A stretch of DNA of 64,000 nucleotides from Morinoia aosen (Eukaryota > Arthropoda > Malacostraca > Amphipoda > Talitridae), in assembly GCA_030386875.1 (NCBI GenBank), contig CM059563.1:32092139-32156138 (forward strand), read 5' to 3'. A program made the translations under genes and the position numbers. Shown here in pieces: positions 9,210 to 21,699 of this stretch. The notes beneath the pieces are model-generated. The model ran no database searches. It had not been told where the DNA came from and was given only the letters and a program-made list of their open reading frames with translations. The first letter of the stretch is position 1. Every line of letters begins with the position of its first letter.

Positions 9210-12200
9210 CTAGTATTCTGATAGGAAGTGAGACTCAAGATGTCTTTTGAATACTTTGTACGAATTACATTTACGGATCTCCGCAGGTATAGAGTTCCAA
9301 GTTTTGGTTCCAACGAAGAGGATACTGTGTTGCGACCGGGCCTTCGAATAATAAGGAAGCATGAATTTACTTCTATTTCGGGTTAAATGGTCGTGATGGC
9401 CAGTTTGCGCAGTCAATAATTGTCTTAGGCTATTGTCGCCATCATTTCTTAATATTTTGTAAATGAAATTACAGATGGAGATTTTATAGAGATCCGAAAG
9501 TTTAAGTTTTTGTAAATTTTTGAAAGAATCATTTGTGTGAGCATTATATTCTAGGTTCTTTACCGCTCTGACACCTCTTTTCAGCAGAGTAAAAATTTTG
9601 TTGGTTTTATTTTTATCAGTTCCATGCCATGCTTCTATTCCGTATTGCAAGTATGGAGAAATAAGCGTTCGGTAGAGCATTTGTAAAGCTGTTTCAGGCA
9701 GAAAATTTTTACCTTTATTTAGGATTCCGATGGATTTTGATAATTTAGAACTAATATGAGTGATGTGCTCTTTGAAGGTCAGATGTTTATCTACTATGAT
9801 GCCCAGAAACTTACATGAGTTGGTTTCTTCGATTTCACCTTCGCCAATTTTAATGTATGGGAGAGATACATCTTTCTTGTATGAGAATGTAATATAATTT
9901 GTTTTATCAATATTAAGGCTTATTTTATTAGCTTTGAGCCACGATGAAACCTTATGAAGTTCATTATTTATTCTCTCCACAATCATAGCGGGATTTTGGT
10001 TCGGAAGGACCGCAGAAAGCGTACTGTCATCGGCAAAAAGTATGAATTTGAAGAATGATGTAGATTTTACAATATCATTGATAAAAATCAGAAACAGGAG
10101 AGGCCCAAGAACAGATCCTTGTGGAACTCCATGGCTAATTGTCTGTGGGTCTGATTTTGCGTCGTCAATGACAACGTATTGCTTCCGATTTGGTATGATC
10201 TGAACCAATCATGGGCAATCCCTCGAATGCCATCTAGTGTAGTTTCGAGAGTAGTATTTTATGGTCCACACAATCGAATGCTTTTCGAAAGTCAAGAAAT
10301 ACAGAGAAGACAGGCTTTCCTTCATCTATATTAGAATAGAGGAATTGTAAATGATTTAATATAGCCTGTGTTGTTGATTTTTTAGAGCGAAAGTCGTATT
10401 GTTTATCGTAAAGAAATGATTTTTGTTCAAAATATGAGTACACTTTTTTATACACAATCTTTTCGAATACTTTGCTAATAATTGGTAGTACGGAGATAGG
10501 TCGATAATTGTTTACACAGGTTTTTTCACCACTTTTAAAGATAGGGGTTGCTCTAGCAACTTTGAGGGAGTTCGGGAAAGTGCCTAGTGAGAGAGACTGG
10601 TTAATAATATTTGATATCAGCGGGGCTACAATGTCAGCAATAACTTTAAGTACTTTAGTCGGAAACGTTTGTAGCCCACTCGATTTATTTTTCATGTTGT
10701 TTATGCACATAATTACATCGGAGGAGTTTGTAGGCGTAAAGAAAAAGGAGTTGGGTTCTCGAATATGATCCATAAATTCCAGGTGATCAGTAGGTTCACT
10801 TGGAATACCATCAGCTATAGTTTTCCCTACGTTTACGAAGAAGTTGTTAAAGAGATTAGCAATTTCTTTCTTCTCATGGTATTTCACATTATCTTGAATG
10901 ACATATTCAATTTTATTTTTATCGGCATTATTCGGTTTACAGCAAGAGTTAAGGAGGCGCCAAGTCTTTTTAACGTCAGTTTTGAATTGAGTAAACTTGA
11001 TCGTAAAGTAGTTCTTTTTTGATGTTCTTATCTGGTTTGTTACATAGTTTCTGAATCGGTTATATGTTTCTCTAGATATTCGCCCTTCGCAAAGGAGGGC
11101 TAGGTACGCTTGACGTTTCTTTATATTTATTACGATGTCTCTAGTAATCCAGGGCTTTTGTTTATTTTTCGGGGTAACTGTACGAGTTACAATTGGGCAA
11201 CACTGATTGTATGCGGTCATTATAAATAGTTTCAGTCAACTTTACTACTGCTTCATCAATGCTCGTAGCATTATTATTTTGTTGAGAGATGTGCAATGTA
11301 GGCATTGATTCTTCTAGAACGGTGCGCATTTCTTCAAGATTTGATTCGTTTATTTTACGATATGAGTAAGTTTCAGCCCGTGCCTTGGTGCAAGCAATAT
11401 AGACATTTTTCTTAATAAGAAAAACTGGGAAGTGATCTGATAAGTCAGAAGTAATTATTCCAGCAAGAAAATCACTTGGGTCTGTCATAAAGATTTTGTC
11501 AAGCAGCGTAGCACACTCTGAGGTTTTTCGTTTAGGCTTTGTAATGATCGGAAGGAAGGATTGAGACTGAAAGGTTGTTAGGAAATTTGAGATTGGTTCA
11601 TAGCTTTCATGTTTCAGTAGATCATAATTGAAGTCACCGCATATTATTATGTCATTGTACAAGGGCCTGTTGAACTGAGAAATAATACGATTCAGCTCAT
11701 TCAGGAAGGATATAGGACAGGCTGTAGGAGGCCTATACACCGTTCCAAGCACAATGCGGTTACCATCTCTAGACAGTTCCACGAAGAGTGATTCTATATG
11801 ATCCTGATTCATTGTTGCACTTGCTATGGTTCTCGAGTCTATGTGGTTAGATATATATGTGCTGATGCCTCCGCCCCGCTGGTTTTTTCTTAGCGAATGG
11901 TAACTATGATAATTTTCAAATCGAATTATGTTTTTAGTCGAGTCATCTAGCCAGCTTTCGGTGAAGCTAATCACGTCTAGGTTATATTTAAGTTCAGTAA
12001 TAGTACATTGTATCTCTTCCAATTTTGGATAGAGTGACCTACAGTTCCAACACAGGAGTAAGAAATCTCGGTCAGTTATTCGTATAGTTTCGTTGAATTT
12101 TGATATATTAGTATACCTACACTATTGAGAGTCGTTTAGATTTGGATATATTCTGTTCAAATGATTGAGATCTGGGTCGATTTCCTCGAATATCTCAGGG

Positions 12201-12211
12201 TGATCAGTCAT
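9210..12211 (-). pseudogene. LINE ORF2: endonuclease and reverse transcriptase
   Basis: It starts at ATG 12209-12211 (MTDHPEIFEE). An in-frame TAG about 29 codons later interrupts it. The endonuclease then follows with FLLLCWNCRSL, SFTESWLDD, VYRPP, IIICGDFNYDLL and SDLSDHFPVFL. A frameshift near 11220 leads into the linker (TRTVTPKNKQKPWI). The reverse transcriptase shows VFLDFRKAFDCVDHKILL, SHGVPQGSVLGPLLFLIF and the catalytic FADDS. Small deletions near 10210-10240 shift the frame just before NRKQYVV. The C-terminal region (TKTWNSIPAEIRK) ends at 9210. The protein would nick DNA and prime reverse transcription there. Three lesions make this copy inactive. Confidence 0.88.
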
Positions 12212-12758
12212 TTAAAATTAGTAAACAGTAAGAAGTAGGTACTATAGAGCTTAAAAACGAAATACAGAGTCAAGCTTTAAGGGATATTCCTGTCTAAAAA
12301 ACTAGCTTATGAAGTACGAGAGAATAGAGTATAAAAAAAAATCTAGTGCGATTATGTGAGTACACATAAACTCACTCCATGAGCGAATAATATTGGAGTT
12401 CAATATCACAACATTGGTGTAAACAGATTGCCGCATGAAGGCGTTTTTACAAGTTCACATACAACAGGTAATAAGTTTTAAAGATTATAACGACAATGAT
12501 ATAGCCAGCTAATATGGTTTACGCGTAATAATAACTTTAGTGGTAAAAAAAGAAAAAATTCACAGTAACATTGGGAGGTGAAAAATTGCTGATTGCGTTG
12601 TTTCAAAAGTTCACACACAGCTGTCATAAATGTTTACAAACACATCTGTTATACATTTGTATAGATTCAGGTTAGACTAACATCAAGTTGAGGTTAAACT
12701 GACATGATACCTAATTGAGGTTAAATTAACACGAAACTGACATATCTAATTTAGGGGA

Positions 12759-13055
12759 TCACCTAGTCTGGTCACCCAAAACCTGCTTCGATGTCATATT
12801 AAGTTGTTGCATCAGGTATTGCTCGAGGTCATCTGGCGTGTTGATCTCGCGGCGTCTTGAATCTTGGTTTCCGGGGTTAAATATGAAAATGTTTCCATCC
12901 TGTGTTCTTGGGATTCCAATTTTATCCGTGAATTTCCTTTTGGCCATCCTCAGAATGTACATGACGTTAGCTCGTGAAGGTATGAGGTATTCATTTATGA
13001 AGAAGAACTGTGGTTTCTTTTCTCGGCAGGCGTTGAGAATTTCACGTTTTTTGTT
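12759..13055 (-). pseudogene. LINE ORF1, C-terminal domain (FP25K-like)
   Basis: The frame reads KREILNACREKKPQFFFINE, then YLIPSRANVMYILRMAKRKF, GNIFIFNPG and PDDLEQYLMQQL to a stop at 12759. This resembles the FP-protein C-terminal domain (Baculo_FP_C type) found in ORF1 of many arthropod Jockey/CR1-type LINEs, where it is thought to act in RNA binding. The usual N-terminal zinc-finger and coiled-coil parts are missing or out of frame beyond 13055, so the element is probably 5'-truncated here. Confidence 0.62.
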
Positions 13056-14570
13056 TGTTTAACTTGGCCCTAACATTTATATATTTTTGAAACCTCTGGT
13101 TGAAACTTTTTAAAAATGTTTTCTCAAAATAAGCTACAATAGTGAAGATACTTTAATAGCAGAATCTGGATATGTCTAATATCCATGTTTTGGTCATCTA
13201 CGAGTATTTATTTTTTACGAAAAACAAATTGTTTCGTTCATTCTATCGCGTTTTCTCCATGTGGGGCTTGAATGAAGTATATCATATTATTCAAACCATA
13301 AGTTTCCCTTTTCTGTGCAAACTCGTTTTGACCATTTCTTAGCTATATAATCCGTATCGGTAGTTTTAAAATTATGTCCTTAGGCCTGACAGTAATGTAC
13401 TGTGTTTTCCTTGCTGTGTTCATTATACTTTGAGGCTCTTTTGGTCTTACCATAATTTCAAAGTTACTTGAAGGTTCTCTGTGTTCACTGGCGCTTATGG
13501 CAGTTCAGCCGTAAAATTTGCCATTGAAATTTGAACATTATTTGCGTACATATAGGTTCTTGTGTTTGATGACAATGAAGAGAAATCTTCAGCGAAAATA
13601 AAAAACAGAAGCTCGACAAGTATAGAACAGTGAAAAATGTCAAAATTATTCAGCGTAAAGGAACTAAGCAGATTTTTTATGATTGGTTGTTTGTTAAGCA
13701 ATCTGACTGAAGAGTGCTTAATAGGTAGCTTTAAAATTACTAGTTTGAGATTTCCGAAAAAGCTGCTTTGACTTGACGCTGTCCGACACTTTGGACACTG
13801 AAAATTCTCCAACGAAATTGAAGTGAACGTTTATTCTCTATCTGAAACATATTCATCTGTCACTGAAGTTTTAGAATGTATGCCTATGGTTTGAAAGATG
13901 CTTTGACACAAATGCAGTTATTCTTCAGTCATTAAACCTCTTTTAAGTGAAATAACACTTGAAATACAGTAGAAGTTACCAAGGAAATCGTCAGTACAGA
14001 ATGCGTTTTTGCTGTAGCGGATGGAGAAGAATAAAGTAGGTAAATTTTGATGATGCAAATTACCGATAACAGCAGTAAGGTGAATAAAATGTAAGTGTAA
14101 TTATGAGGCGTTTGAGAAACTTTTGCATGGTACATTGTTCCTTTTTCATTCGATTTAAAAAGCAATTGAAAATATTAATGATAGGTAAAATGGGACACGA
14201 ATCAATTTTGGGATTTTTGTTCATTGCAGTAGGGAAACATTATTTTTTAACACGACATTTAAGGTATAATTTCAAGGTATTCGAAGGAAAAAGTGAAAAA
14301 TTACAAAATCATTTGTTATGTTTACTTAAATGCAACATGATAAACGGGCGATGAAAGATGAAATTTATTGTAGAAATACAACAATAATTGATCATATTTT
14401 GGTGTGAACTCTAAGCTTGAAAATTATCGCAATAATTTAGCTGCTCATTAATGAGTCTGGTTTTGAAACAAAAATTGATGTGATTTTTGTTCATAGCATT
14501 TTATGTGACCTTCTAGTTTTCGTTTTTACTCGAATATTTCCTGCCATTTATAGAACCTGTCCATTAGATG
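13056..14570. other. No recognisable gene
   Basis: AT-rich with weak open frames on both strands. A - strand reading at about 13260-13450 vaguely resembles the tail of a retroelement endonuclease, but it is too degraded to call. Confidence 0.4.
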
Positions 14571-14575
14571 ACCGT

Positions 14576-15260
14576 TTAGTAGTTTTCTATGGGATTCAAA
14601 TCAGGGGTATTTGGAGGTAAAATCATTATCTGCCTTGATTAAAGCTTATCGCATTATACCCTTTGAGCGGTGGATGCTGATTAGCAGGCAGGAGCGATGA
14701 CATGGTGGAAAATAAAATTTCACTCGTTGAAATAGTTTGCTCATCCAATATGATTACGGATATTTGTTAAGAAATTGACAGTGACACCCGGGACTGATTT
14801 TCCCTGCCTGTTGTTTTAAATAACGCCCTGTGATACAACTTTCAAGTATTCCCATCCGGAACATTACTTAGCCCTCTTTTTGACGGTATGGCCTTCTTTG
14901 AAGTTCATGACCCCTTGTATCTAAACGTGATGAGCCTTCATTTGGCACGTCCAAAGTAGGGCGACATTCATCTGAGATTGCACTTTAAAGTCTAATTAAA
15001 AATACCTTTCACACCACTCTAACATGGCTTCCCAGCGTAGTTGAATTGAATTGAATGCACCCTGATGAGGAACAAAATTCGCCATACCCTTAAACATCTT
15101 ACGTCGGACAGTTTCACTCAAATTGGGTGCATTTACCGCTTAGAAAAATTGACGATGTTCTGCAATTCCATGCTTCAACTTTGTCTTAACTCGTGCAGAA
15201 ACTAACCGTGAGACTACATTTGCACTTCATCCTCATCCGCCTATTATTTTTTTTGGAGAT
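14576..15260 (-). pseudogene. Tc1-like transposase fossil
   Basis: On the - strand, 14626-14579 reads MILPPNTPDLNPIENY, the signature around the last catalytic glutamate of Tc1-family DDE transposases. About 50 bp upstream a block reads NFIFHHVIAPACQ, where the family has a Q-D-N-A-P-x-H type motif. The aspartate position is V here. Further upstream the similarity fades among several stops and frameshifts. It is an old, inactive copy. Confidence 0.6.
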
Positions 15261-16906
15261 TCGATTGTTCGGAAATTTTAACATGTAAACTTAGCAATTG
15301 CTAATGCGCCCATGTTGTTTCCAATCATTTTCGAATATTCAATTTTAATGCTTTCCTCGTCACGAACGCCATATTTCCCTTCTGTTCCTACAGTTTCTGA
15401 GTTCATGATATGTATATCTTTACTTTGTCTGATCATTTCTAAACAAATTTTGGCATAAATTTCTCAAAGGTTTGTAGTTCTGATTTTCAAAGTTCTGTAA
15501 AAGTTCAGGTAAAAAAGGATATAAGATATTATTTTTGACAAGCCATAAACGTAACTGTAAATATTTTCTTCTTTTTATCAAGAATTAGGATTGTAACATC
15601 AAAATTTACGCACTACTGACTCGTGAGCGATCATAGTTAGGACTTTCTATAGTGGCGTAATTTATTAGTAGAATCAGCAGCCGCACAAAGTTGCATTCAT
15701 TTTTTTCAAGTGATTTTTGTCAATAAGCAAGCTCATTGAGTAGCAACTTGATATTTCAATCAATTGATTTTATTTTGAAAAGAAGTTTGTCACCTCAAAA
15801 AAATCAAGCATATGAATCCTTATTAGCACAAGAAAAAAGAAAGAAAAAAGAAAAACACTTTATTTCCAAAATAGATGATATAAAAAGCTCTTCATTGATT
15901 TAAAAATACCTTAAAGTAAGGGTTCTTATATGCTACACACACATGAGTATCGCAATACCCAAGTCACTAGTCGAAATATATAATCTAGATTTGATAAACA
16001 ACTACAATAATAAACGAGAACACAATTTCAGTAACGATGCATCATTGAAAACTCTTTTTAGTGCACACTTACATTAAAATACGAGCTCCGGGACTTGCGA
16101 TATAAAAAACTGGTAGAAGGTAAAACGGGTGGATTATAATAATCTTGCGTCGAAGGCAGCGAGGTTGACATTCCGAACTATATTTTCACTTCTACATATA
16201 AACTAGTATTCCAATCAAGGGACTCGAAAAAAAATATTTTTTATCACGCAACGAATTTAGGATATTTCCATGCTAATAGTGGTGGCACAAAACAGTCTAC
16301 CTGAGTCAGGAACAAGAAAATGATTGTTTTACAACGGCTATAAAGATATGTACAACATAATTGGAGTAATACGTGAATTTAAACACCTAGATAGGGTTGT
16401 CATAATTTATTCAAGAGCGCAAAAATAAACATGATAAAATGGACCACACAAGCCTAACAAGAACATTTTTGAATGTGAATAATTAAAGAAAACATGAATA
16501 TCCTATAAGGATTTCATATTAGATAGAGTTACATTATCTCCGAAATATGATGCAAATGTCTTCAATTGATAAACATATGTACATATAGGTACCAGAACGG
16601 TCCAGTTTTGTGCTTGCTGAAATCGGAGAGAAAAGACAGAAAAATGCATCCTATAGCTCGTTACTTGAGGTTGAATAGCGCTTTTTAAAGATTATGAACT
16701 TTGTGGGTTGAAAACACTTATGACAGTTTACATGCACATGACATATAAGCTTTGGATTTCTTGACATCATGGATAATGTTAGAATTGCTTGTTTCGGCAG
16801 ATCTGCAAAATATCATAACGATCGAGCATGAAAATGGAAAAAAATGAGCTGACTGCCTAAAAGGGCGCGCTTTAGCCCACACAGCGAGTTTATAAGACAA
16901 ATGCAT
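15261..16906. other. No recognisable gene
   Basis: AT-rich noncoding sequence. There is an A/G-rich low-complexity tract at 15828-15855. Confidence 0.45.
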
Positions 16907-17004
16907 GTCGCTTGATCAGAAATTTTACAAAAAACTGCAGTCGGTAAATTTCTGAACAAAAATTTAAGAACGAGGAAAATTCCAAGGAACTTAATCACAT
17001 TTAA

Positions 17005-18223
17005 TTGGAAAACGATTCGGAGTCAAGCTCCATCATCAGTTTAAAAATACAAGTCATAATGTCTGTAATAAAAAAAAAACAAAAGATTTCTGCCTCCCTG
17101 TTTAAAGATTTTTGCCTCCTAGCCTTTGAGAAATTAGCTCTTGCACTTAAAAATAAAGTATGTTCTAACTATCCGGAGTTCATAGGCAATTTGATAACTT
17201 TAGCTCACAAGCATTATTGTAGTTTTAAGCCACATAAAATATTCTCGTCCGTCTTTCATAGAAGTGACATATCCTTCTTGAAATCATTGGCTGCTCACGA
17301 GCAGTTAATAGTTTGCAAACCTGACAAAGGGAAAGGAGTTGTGTTGATTAATCGCCAAAAATATCAGGAATGCATGCTTAATTTAATATCTGACACCTCC
17401 TAATTTGTTTCGATAACAGAACCAATGAATAAAATAATACTGAGGGCTGAAGAGAAAATAAATAATTTTTTACGTGGCTTAAAAGAGTTAACTTACGCGC
17501 CATTAGAAAATTAATCTAATTTGCATGTGTCTGGCTCTTTTCCGGCGGTACTGTATGGTCTACCAAAAATTCATAAACCTGATTTTTCTACAAGATTTCA
17601 ATTTAGGCCGATTGTAGCAGCTCATAATAGTTCCAGATATAAATTAAGTTAACTCCATGTACCAGTTCTCTATCATCTAACTTCAAACGAGTATACAGTC
17701 GACAATGCCTTCAAATTTAGCGAAAATATTAGAAGTATTCCAAATGTAAAAAATTTAATCATGGTTTCATTAGATATTGAATCTCTTTATACTAACATTC
17801 CTCTTCAAGAAACTATTAACATTTGTCTGAACCATTTATTTTTAGAGCGTAGCTCAAAATTCATGGGCTTAACCTGCAAAATGTTCAATACACTGCTGGA
17901 ATTGTCTGTAATGCAATATTTCTTTATATTCGCACGTAAACTTTATAAACAAGTAGACGGCTAGCAATGGGGCTTCCGTTGGCACCGTCTCTTGCCAACA
18001 TTTGTACGTGTTTCCACGAAACAAAGTGGTTAGATGGTTAGATGAATGTCCCTCTGATTTTAAACCGGTTTTCTACAATCGATATAAAAACGATTCTTTC
18101 GTTCTATTCAGCCATCCATCTCATGTTGAGCAGTTCTTGAACTATCTTAATCATAAGCATCAATGGATTAAGTTTACCGTGAAGTTGAGAAGAATAACTC
18201 CCTGGCCTTTTTTGACTGTCTAG
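17005..18223 (+). pseudogene. PLE2 reverse transcriptase
   Basis: The reading frame runs from 17005 with stops at 17401, about 17512 and about 17650, yet the Penelope-like motifs stay in order: CKPDKGKGVVLI, LYGLPKIHKP, RPIVAAHNS, VSLDIESLYTNIPLQETI. A one-base shift at about 17962 separates the DG and AMG halves of the next motif (AMGLPLAPSLANI). An 8-bp tandem duplication (GTTAGATG twice, about 18028-18043) shifts the frame again. The catalytic block reads YNRYKNDSFVLF, so one of the two essential aspartates is N. The copy is clearly dead. Confidence 0.85.
17015..17039 (-). ncRNA. Degenerate hammerhead-like motif, antisense copy (PLE2)
   Basis: On the - strand: CTGATGA, T, GGAG/CTCC hairpin, then GAAT in place of GAAA. 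It is the inverted partner of 19080-19104. Confidence 0.45.
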
Positions 18224-18689
18224 GCACGAGAGACGGAGATCACTTTCAGACGTCGGTACACCGTAAACCAACTTTCACAGGATTAAGCTCCAGTTTCTTT
18301 AGTTTTTGTTCAATTCGTTTCAAAATTAGTTGTGTGCACACTCTAAGCAATTGGGGTTACAAAATATGTTCAATCTTCAAAAAAGTTCATTGTGAATTTT
18401 GAATTTTTGCGCATATATTTTACAACTAATTGTTTTCTTTTGGGTGTCATCAATTCGCAAATTAAGAAATTTCTGTCTAAGCAATACGCTTCGCAAACTA
18501 TTAGAGAAAACAATAAAGACCATCTATACTGCTCATTCCCGTATTTTGGAGCGCCCTTTGAGAAATTATCACTCGAGGTAAAATTATTGTTTGGAAAAAT
18601 ACTTTCAAAACCTTCAGTTATGCGTTGCTCTAGTTAATAATTTTAAGGTGGCTTCTTTTTTCCGGTACAAGGACACGCCTCTGGTGCGA

Positions 18690-18966
18690 GATGCGGGCCT
18701 CTGATTTTTATATCAGGATGGCCGAACATCGCGGTAGAAGCTTCCGTCCTGGGAACCAATTAGCTCACCCCTCTCACTCCGCTATTCGCAATCACGCAGG
18801 CGCAGAAAAATGCAACGTACCTATATGCTCCAAAGGCTTCAAAATCTTAGATTCTGCTCCAACTTCATATGACCTTAGGATTTTAGAGTCGTTACACATT
18901 TTTAAACGAAAATCGGCCCTCAACAATACCGATAACTTATATCCATTGCAAATAGTAACTAGATAG
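18690..18966 (+). pseudogene. PLE2 endonuclease, partly deleted
   Basis: It keeps the second half of the GIY-YIG domain (FYIRMAEHRGRSFRPGN, HSAIRNH, YDLRILESLHIFKR). The linker just upstream (VASFFRYKDTPL) runs directly into it, so the segment with the first tyrosine, the cysteine pairs and the YIG motif has been lost. Confidence 0.75.
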
Positions 18967-19079
18967 CAATTTTGTCGATTTTATTTTGTGACATTTTTTA
19001 TTTTGTTTTCGTGTTCTCTTGACAGTCTTCAACATTTTGTTTCTTTTTTATTGCAGACGTAATGACTTGTATTTTTGAA

Positions 19080-19104
19080 CTGATGATGGAGCTAGACTCC
19101 GAAA
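19080..19104 (+). ncRNA. Hammerhead-ribozyme-like motif of PLE2
   Basis: CTGATGA (19080-19086), T, four-pair stem GGAG/CTCC with a CTAGA loop, then GAAA (19101-19104) followed by CG. It has the same layout and the same extra U as the PLE1 motif, although the stem sequence differs. That suggests selection on structure. Confidence 0.65.
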
Positions 19105-19174
19105 CGTTTTCCAATTAAATATGATTAAGTTCCTTGGAATTTTCCTCGTTTTTAAATTTCTGATCAAGTTGCGA

Positions 19175-20485
19175 TTGAAGCAATCAACTGACGCGTTCAG
19201 ATATATTAAGTTTATGAATGAACGTACCTATACATGAATGTACGCATACACAGACACACACATGCACACAGATACCAGTATAAAAGCATGACAATTTTAA
19301 AAACTAGAAGTTCTGTTTTTATAATTAAAAATTTCTACATAACGGTCATTAGTTGATAAACATCTTAGTAAAACATATATGGGTGATCACAAAACAAATT
19401 TATACTTTTTTGGAAATGCTTTACAATATTAAAGAGAGATGACGATTTAGGTAATGTTGCAAGGTGAGAGTGAACAGAAAAAACTGTATTTCTAGTCCAA
19501 ATTCTAGCTGCTAGCCCAGTACACAAAAATATGAATATGCGCATATATATATATATATCTATAAGCACATATACATGCACGTATACACCCATATACATAC
19601 ACATAACACGCCCACGTACACATATGCATGACTATGCATCTAGGTAATCATATGATACCTATGCGTTCTACAAAACGCTCCGTGATGTTTTGAAATATAG
19701 GATGATGAGTAAAGGAGGGTTCGTAATCATTTTTTCAGTGTGTACTGCAGCTTACAAATTCTAATTAAATATTGTTACGTAAAGGTCATTGATTGATAGG
19801 CATTTTATTTACAAGAGGACTCGAAGCTGTTAGTTCACATAATACAAAGCTCCTGTTTATATAAATAGTATAATCAGAGCGAGCGCGTTAAGGTAATGTT
19901 TGTTTGGAGTGCACTGACGTCGAGTAAGCAGCTCACCAACACACATGTTTTGAGTTTCGATTGTTCGTCCCGTCAAAGGGGTATACGCTCTGCCCGAGCT
20001 ATTGCCTGAGGTCAAACCTTGACCACGAGAACAACGTGGTCAACTGAGGAAATGAAGTACGCAGAGCCAGAGACAAGTGCATCCAGGGACAAATGTGGGT
20101 CAATTCCGATGATGCTAGAATTTAAATTTTTGAGAGTGTTTCATGGTATAATTTCTATTTCTCAGATTGCCCACAAAAATATAGAGAGCTCTAATCGGCT
20201 AATTTTTTTGCAATTGCAAAATTAATTCGATTGATAATACTAGCACTAACGCAATGGCTTTTACGTTTAGTCAGGCCCGACGAAAGTGCTTTTGAAAAGA
20301 AAAGTTTTCAATAAAACTTCTCACCAGAAAGTTCCCTACAAGCCTACTTCCATCATCACATTTAAAATTTCGTTTCCAAGGCAACTGTGCCTGAGCACAA
20401 ACTAACCTCTCATGCGAGAGCCTGAGTATTTCCTGCAGCTATGATGTACGAACAACTCAAATGTGACATCCCTGAAGTGCTGCAA
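19175..20485. other. No recognisable gene; simple repeats
   Basis: Contains CA-rich and AT-rich low-complexity tracts (19236-19275, 19540-19625). No coding signal. Confidence 0.45.
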
Positions 20486-20603
20486 CCCAGTCAAACTTTT
20501 TCGCCCCCTGCATGCATGTTTTTCGCCACCTATGCGATTTAAGCGATTAAATCGCCTAGGCGCGAAAAAATATGCATGTAGGCGGCGAAAAAGTTTGACT
20601 GGG
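20486..20603. repeat. 118-bp near-perfect palindrome, MITE-like
   Basis: The left half starts CCCAGTCAAACTTTTTCGCC. The right half ends with its complement, GGCGAAAAAGTTTGACTGGG. The centre is GCGATTTAAGCGATTAAATCGC. The whole can fold into one hairpin. No target duplication longer than a base or two is evident. Known hairpin-type nonautonomous elements have this form; the family is unknown. Confidence 0.7.
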
Positions 20604-21690
20604 AATAGTCTAAGCCCCATTACTTCATAATGCCCTACCCGATGTCCCTGAGAAGCACTTGCGGCACGCTGACCGAATGTTCAACATTTTTCGAACCAGA
20701 AGCTATTGGAAAATATTTCTGAGCAAGCGCTTTGCTTGCATTGTTGTCATGTAAACAGGTTCTGAGCTCGGCTATCATAATCATCATATAATTTCCTAAT
20801 TTTCTTTAGTGCAATAGCATCATATCAAAATGACATTAAATCGTTTACTATATCTTAAAGTAGGATAACTGAATTAAATTAACACACATATGATTTGTAT
20901 TATCGGAGTGGCAGGATGATTAAAGCTGCGAGTAACTGAACACAAATAAAGTATAAAATACAATACCATAAGAATTTTGTTCGATGTTCCATCATTTAAA
21001 TATTTTGCGAAGTAAAAACCATGTTGTCAAAGTCATAGGCTATTTTCTAGAAAACTAAGGCGTTAAAAGAAACAAGAGCTACTCTTCATAAGGGTTTCGC
21101 TCGTGTTCTTACTAACAACATTGATTAATTTCCTCGCATGGGTTTCCATTTTTACGCCGCATAACAGCGAATTCTCAACTTTTGTTACGCATGCGAAAGA
21201 AATATTGTTCTTGTAGGCGTGATGCGATCAAAATTTAAGTTTATAAATAAATAACTTCAACTTGATATTCACACTCATTGATGAAGTTATTGTTACTGAA
21301 GCAGCAGGCCTAGCTTATCTAACTTAAGTATAACTCAAAGTCTGGTTTTGAATTTGCGAAGAACTTAGTCTGAACCTTATTCAGAGCAGACACCATATTC
21401 TCTGTTTAATGGTTAACGTCCGCATCGTGCTCTCTTATCCGCAATATGGCGCCAACGATAACGATAAAAACTATCCTCAAATAGTGCGAAGCGTAGTGCT
21501 CATGCACAAGGTTCATTACAGCTAGTTGCGGAGCTGTGTACGGTGCAGACATCCCTTGGCTCCAAAAACGAAACCTTGTATTTTTAACAATCCCAAGGGA
21601 ATGGGAAAGGTGCCTCTCCCTACTGATGCGCGTTCTTATGCGACTCAAGCAACGCTGCTGACAGACTTGTACCAGGGACGGGCAGGTGAT
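20604..21690. other. No recognisable gene
   Basis: Mostly AT-rich. GC content rises from about 21530 toward the activin-like exon, so the last 150 bp may belong to its promoter. Confidence 0.4.
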
Positions 21691-21699
21691 CAGTTTCTT

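Larger units (their letters stand above)
8801..13055 (-). mobile_element. LINE copy a (Jockey/CR1-type non-LTR retrotransposon)
   Basis: The most complete LINE in the window. From 5' to 3' on the - strand it has the C-terminal part of ORF1 (13055-12759), a spacer, ORF2 with endonuclease and reverse transcriptase (12211-9210), a 3' untranslated region of about 400 bp and a tail of 9-bp units (8831-8801). A short-unit tandem tail instead of poly(A) is typical of CR1-like LINEs. ORF2 carries only a few breaks, so this copy is fairly young. Copies b, d, g and h, and probably f, belong to the same or a close family. Confidence 0.88.
16907..19174 (+). mobile_element. Penelope-like retroelement PLE2
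   Basis: A 2.3-kb Penelope-like element of a different lineage from PLE1. It has a longer reverse transcriptase with several stops and frameshifts, a partly deleted endonuclease and inverted ends. The left end (16907-17085) is the reverse complement of 19035-19174, apart from about 40 extra bases on the left. The ends share TTGATCAGAAATTT and AACGAGGAAAATTCCAAGGA. Hammerhead-like cores point outward at both ends. I see no clear target-site duplication. Confidence 0.82.

Noticed and set aside
9210..12022. + strand frames within LINE copy a (for example 10508-10768)
   Set aside because: Antisense shadows of the LINE ORF2.
13260..13450. - strand reading resembling the tail of a GIY-YIG endonuclease
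   Set aside because: Only loose spacing of H and W/K residues, several stops, no Y-I-G motif.
20402..20620. - strand frame over the 118-bp palindrome
   Set aside because: Most of it is translated from the palindrome arms.
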